NCBI RefSeq assembly: GCF_014174405.1
Contig: NZ_JACEGA010000001.1
Span: 2,757,001-2,821,000, forward strand
DNA length: 64,000 nt
Source: Variimorphobacter saccharofermentans
GTDB taxonomy: Bacteria; Bacillota; Clostridia; Lachnospirales; Lachnospiraceae
Reading direction: 5' to 3'
Shown here: one piece after another, positions 61,334 to 64,000 of the stretch
Position numbering within the stretch: the stretch's first letter is position 1
Layout of the letters: each line of letters begins with the position of its first letter
Translations under genes and position numbers: made by a program
The notes under the pieces: model-generated
What the model saw: only the letters and a program-made list of their open reading frames with translations
Database searches by the model: none
Told to the model about the DNA's origin: nothing

Positions 61334-61888
61334 CTATTTTAATTCGATAAACACATGTTGATTTGATTTATATTGCTTTGTCTTAAAAATCCGGAATTTT
61401 GTATCATTTAGATAATCAAAGTTCGTTTTTAATGAGGCTTCTACCACAATGATGGTATCGCAATATATAATGTTTGACTTCTGTAAAGCAAGCAAAACCT
61501 CTTTTTCTAAAAGCTTGTCATATGGAGGATCCATGAAAACGACATCGAATACTTTTCCCTTGACCTCTAAAGCCCGAATCGCATCCATCGCTTTCAAAGC
61601 CAGTACTTCAGCATTGTCCTGTAATTTCGTAAATCTTAAATTGGCATTAATACATTCTAAAGCTGCTTTATTATCTTCAACAAAAGCAGCATATTTTGCT
61701 CCTCTGGATAATGCTTCTATTCCTATCGCTCCGCTACCTGAGAACAAATCCAGAAAATCAGAATCTGCCAGATATGGGCTTAATATATTAAATAAGGTTT
61801 CTTTCGTTTTATCGGTAGTTGGTCTGGTTTCAAAGCCTTCCGGTGTTCTTAGCTGTAATCTTCTTGCTTTACCCGCTATCACTCTCAT
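61334..61888 (-). CDS. rsmD: 16S rRNA (guanine966-N2)-methyltransferase RsmD
   Basis: RsmD methylates G966 of 16S rRNA. The 184-residue protein has MRVIAGKARRLQLRTPEGFE, then RPTTDKTKETLFNILSPYL, the AdoMet loop LDLFSGSGAIGIEALSRGAK and the catalytic DPPYDKLLEKEVL. Length and order are those of the RsmD family. It precedes coaD. Confidence 0.96.
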   Translation of the reverse strand: MRVIAGKARRLQLRTPEGFETRPTTDKTKETLFNILSPYLADSDFLDLFSGSGAIGIEALSRGAKYAAFVEDNKAALECINANLRFTKLQDNAEVLALKAMDAIRALEVKGKVFDVVFMDPPYDKLLEKEVLLALQKSNIIYCDTIIVVEASLKTNFDYLNDTKFRIFKTKQYKSNQHVFIELK

Positions 61889-62006
61889 AATAACTTCTCC
61901 GATATTTCATATAATATTTTATTATATTATAATGATTTGTCAACTTGTTTTAATGTAAGTGTATCCTATCCCGCTAAAGATTTCAATACTTTTCTATAAA
62001 TCACAA

Positions 62007-62029
62007 AAGGGAGTGTTTTACACTCCCTT
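62007..62029 (-). terminator. Intrinsic terminator of the SASP gene
   Basis: AAGGGAGTG pairs with CACTCCCTT around TTTTA. On the minus strand TTTTGTG follows, 30 bp after the SASP stop. Confidence 0.8.
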
Positions 62030-62059
62030 AATATAAGACAAGTTAAATACTATCGCTTT

Positions 62060-62260
62060 TTATTTTCCCGCCATTCTTTTTTCTGCGTCCTGTATCATTT
62101 TCTTAACCATATAACCACCAACAGAGCCATTCTGATAGGAAGTTAAATCTCCATTGTAGCCTTGCTTCAGAGGAACTCCAATTTCATTGGCTACCTCGTA
62201 TTTGAAACGATTTAATGCTTCTTGTGCTTCCGGTATTTCTGCTCGATTTCTTCTTGACAT
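62060..62260 (-). CDS. Alpha/beta-type small acid-soluble spore protein
   Basis: The 66-residue protein starts at MSRRNRAEIP, since GGAGG lies eight bases before it. The two signature regions are ALNRFKYEVANEIGVPL, containing the GPR protease site after Glu, and GYNGDLTSYQNGSVGGYMVK. Such proteins coat spore DNA and are degraded at germination. It is monocistronic with a terminator. An inverted repeat (TTAATGAAAT...ATTTCATTAA) at 62320-62354 lies upstream. Confidence 0.95.
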   Translation of the reverse strand: MSRRNRAEIPEAQEALNRFKYEVANEIGVPLKQGYNGDLTSYQNGSVGGYMVKKMIQDAEKRMAGK

Positions 62261-62482
62261 AATAAACGCCTCCATTTCAATTTTGAATTGCTTCAAAATA
62301 TTGTGTTGTTGTTTACTGCTTAATGAAATCTAGTGTAACAATTTATTTCATTAAGATGTTACGCTATTATTATGCGCAAAAAGAAACAAAATAAGCTAGA
62401 AATTAATGTATTTCATGATGTAATTTTTGACACAGGGTTAAAAAAACTGGAAATTCATATAAAAAAGCAATTTTTTGTAACA

Positions 62483-63856
62483 TTAATTAGTTGACTCTTC
62501 TCTATCATTCAGTGTTTGATAAGGGCGGTGCTTTGCCACACATTTATATGCCGGACGTATAATCTTACCTGCATTAATCAATTCCTCCAGGCGGTGCGCA
62601 CACCAACCAGATATTCTTGCAATTGCAAAGATTGGTGTATACAGCTCTGCGGGAAGACCAAGCATATGGTATACGAATCCACTATAGAAGTCTACATTCG
62701 CACTTACGCCTTTATACATCTTACGTTCCTTTGCTATGATCTCTGGTGCAAGTCGCTCTACCATTTCATATAAACCGAATTCCTTCAACAGGCCCTTCTC
62801 TTCAGACAGGCTCTTCACATATTGTTTTAAAACATTCGCTCTCGGATCTGATATGGAATAAACAGCATGTCCCATACCATAGATAAGACCGGATTTATCA
62901 AATGCCTTTTTATTCAATAGATCAGACAGATATGAACTAACTTCCTCCTCGTCCGTCCAATCCTTTATGTTCGTCTTCATATCTTCAAACATCTGCATAA
63001 CCTTTATATTTGCTCCACCATGCTTCGGCCCCTTAAGTGATCCCAAGGATGCAGCAATTGCAGAATAAGTATCGGTACCCGAAGAGGTCACTACATGGGT
63101 TGTGAATGTAGAGTTATTACCACCACCATGCTCCGCATGAAGTACTAAGGCAATATCTAATATCTTCGCTTCCAGCTGAGAATACTTCATATCCGGTCTA
63201 AGCATATATAGGATACTCTCTGCAGTTGATAACCCCGGCTTCGGAGGATGTATCACTAAGCTGTTACCAAAATAATAATGAGTGTATGCTTGATAGCCAT
63301 ATACGGATAACAACGGGAATAATGCAATTAACTGCATGCTTTGACGCATAACATTCTCGATTGTAATGTTATCAGCCTGATCGTCATAGGAATACAATGT
63401 TAAAACACTTCGCGCAAGTGTATTCATCATATCCTTGCTTGGTGCCTTCATAATGATATCGCGCACAAAGCTTGGAGGAAGCTCTCTGTATCTTTCTATT
63501 AAAGCATTAAAATCCTCCAACTGCTTCTTGGAAGGTAGTTCGCCAAACATAAGCAAATAGGTCACTTCTTCAAATCCAAAGCGATCCTCCTTCATAAAGC
63601 CATCAATAATCTCTTCCACATCCACACCACGATAATATAATTTACCCTCACAGGGAACATAATCATTGTCTACTATTGTATATGACAATATCTCGCAGAT
63701 TTCAGTCAAACCGGTTAAAACACCTTTACCGCTGATATCTCGTAAACCACGTTTAACATCATATTTCGCGTACAATTCGGGGTCAATTGCTGAGTTCCTT
63801 TTACATAGATTAGCCAGCTCCAATAATTCCGGAGTAATTTCAGAATATTTGCTCAT
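62483..63856 (-). CDS. Citrate synthase
   Basis: Citrate synthase condenses oxaloacetate and acetyl-CoA. The start at 63856 (MSKYSEITPE) follows AAAGGAGAAC; an upstream in-frame extension lacks a signal. The 457-residue protein shows VLHAEHGGGNNSTFTTHVV, LKGPKHGGANIKVMQMF and GLIYGMGHAVYSISDPRANV, with catalytic His residues, and FYSGFVYHMLGLPAELYTPI near the end. The length is a little greater than the 370-430 usual for bacterial type II enzymes but normal in Clostridia. In these anaerobes it usually feeds glutamate synthesis rather than a full TCA cycle. It stands alone. Confidence 0.94.
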   Translation of the reverse strand: MSKYSEITPELLELANLCKRNSAIDPELYAKYDVKRGLRDISGKGVLTGLTEICEILSYTIVDNDYVPCEGKLYYRGVDVEEIIDGFMKEDRFGFEEVTYLLMFGELPSKKQLEDFNALIERYRELPPSFVRDIIMKAPSKDMMNTLARSVLTLYSYDDQADNITIENVMRQSMQLIALFPLLSVYGYQAYTHYYFGNSLVIHPPKPGLSTAESILYMLRPDMKYSQLEAKILDIALVLHAEHGGGNNSTFTTHVVTSSGTDTYSAIAASLGSLKGPKHGGANIKVMQMFEDMKTNIKDWTDEEEVSSYLSDLLNKKAFDKSGLIYGMGHAVYSISDPRANVLKQYVKSLSEEKGLLKEFGLYEMVERLAPEIIAKERKMYKGVSANVDFYSGFVYHMLGLPAELYTPIFAIARISGWCAHRLEELINAGKIIRPAYKCVAKHRPYQTLNDREESTN

Positions 63857-64000
63857 TTTGTTCTCCTTTCTTATACGTGTCTTCAAGTATGCCTCGGTGT
63901 ACTTAAACACAAGTTTACTACTCACATCTTTGCGAGTCTGCGTTTATTGTACCATATTGACAAGTATTTGAAAACTCTAACCATATTAACCTTTTATTAA

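Overview
The window looks like chromosome of an anaerobic, spore-forming, low-GC member of the Clostridia, most likely a Lachnospiraceae (Clostridium cluster XIVa). The support is indirect but consistent: AT-rich intergenic DNA, strong AGGAGG-type ribosome binding sites, sporulation genes (an alpha/beta-type SASP, CotF-like coat proteins, YlbJ), an acetate-kinase/Pta pair, a GH39 beta-xylosidase, and several families common in that group (DUF1836, DUF5050, DUF2804). No rRNA, tRNA, CRISPR array, transposase, phage or complete mobile element was seen.

Positions 1-7400 form an accessory stretch on the minus strand. It starts with two unrecognised genes, one cut by the window edge. A series of small SWIM, TPR, pRiA4b-ORF-3, UPF0158 and SAM-like proteins follows. 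They are mixed with broken genes: a truncated CPBP protease, a split SEC-C protein, a shikimate-kinase-like gene with a nonsense codon and a frameshift, and a fragment of a TOTE-type primase-helicase. The region reads as a decaying island.

From 7609 the window is mostly housekeeping. In order it holds rlmD, a DUF2804 protein, an amino-acid permease, uppP and a TPP-riboswitch operon thiW-thiC-thiM-thiE-thiD (12942-17549). After these come a GH39 xylosidase, coat proteins, a YerC-like regulator, DUF1836, pcrA, a THI5-like binding lipoprotein, an HtrA-type protease, pheA, DUF5050, folC and an RlmI-like methyltransferase. Next are GtrA, prepilin peptidase with pilT, an ABC-F ATPase, mltG, a Nudix hydrolase, a PBP-FtsW/RodA pair with a U32 protein, zapA, ruvAB and a CmpB/cardiolipin-synthase fusion. 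The last part has an RNase-H-like exonuclease, yceD-rpmF, pta-ackA divergent from tmcAL, a GNAT, pepF, ylbJ, rsmD-coaD with a coiled-coil protein, a SASP gene and citrate synthase.

Several systems can be read together. The thi genes combine HMP synthesis (ThiC) with thiazole uptake and salvage (ThiW, ThiM) under one aptamer and terminator. Pta-AckA make acetate and ATP, and the adjacent TmcAL uses acetate for tRNA modification. MltG, the PBP-FtsW pair, UppP and ZapA serve wall growth and division.

The most unusual non-coding feature is a set of 110-220 bp imperfect palindromes in intergenic gaps (28833, 36901, 49815, 56751, 58914). They resemble non-autonomous MITE-type elements, and two related copies lie in opposite orientation on either side of pepF. 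I found no clear undescribed defence or biosynthetic system. The best leads are the palindromes, the membrane/cardiolipin-synthase fusion, the MltG with an extra N-terminal domain, and the unrecognised gene pair at the left edge.
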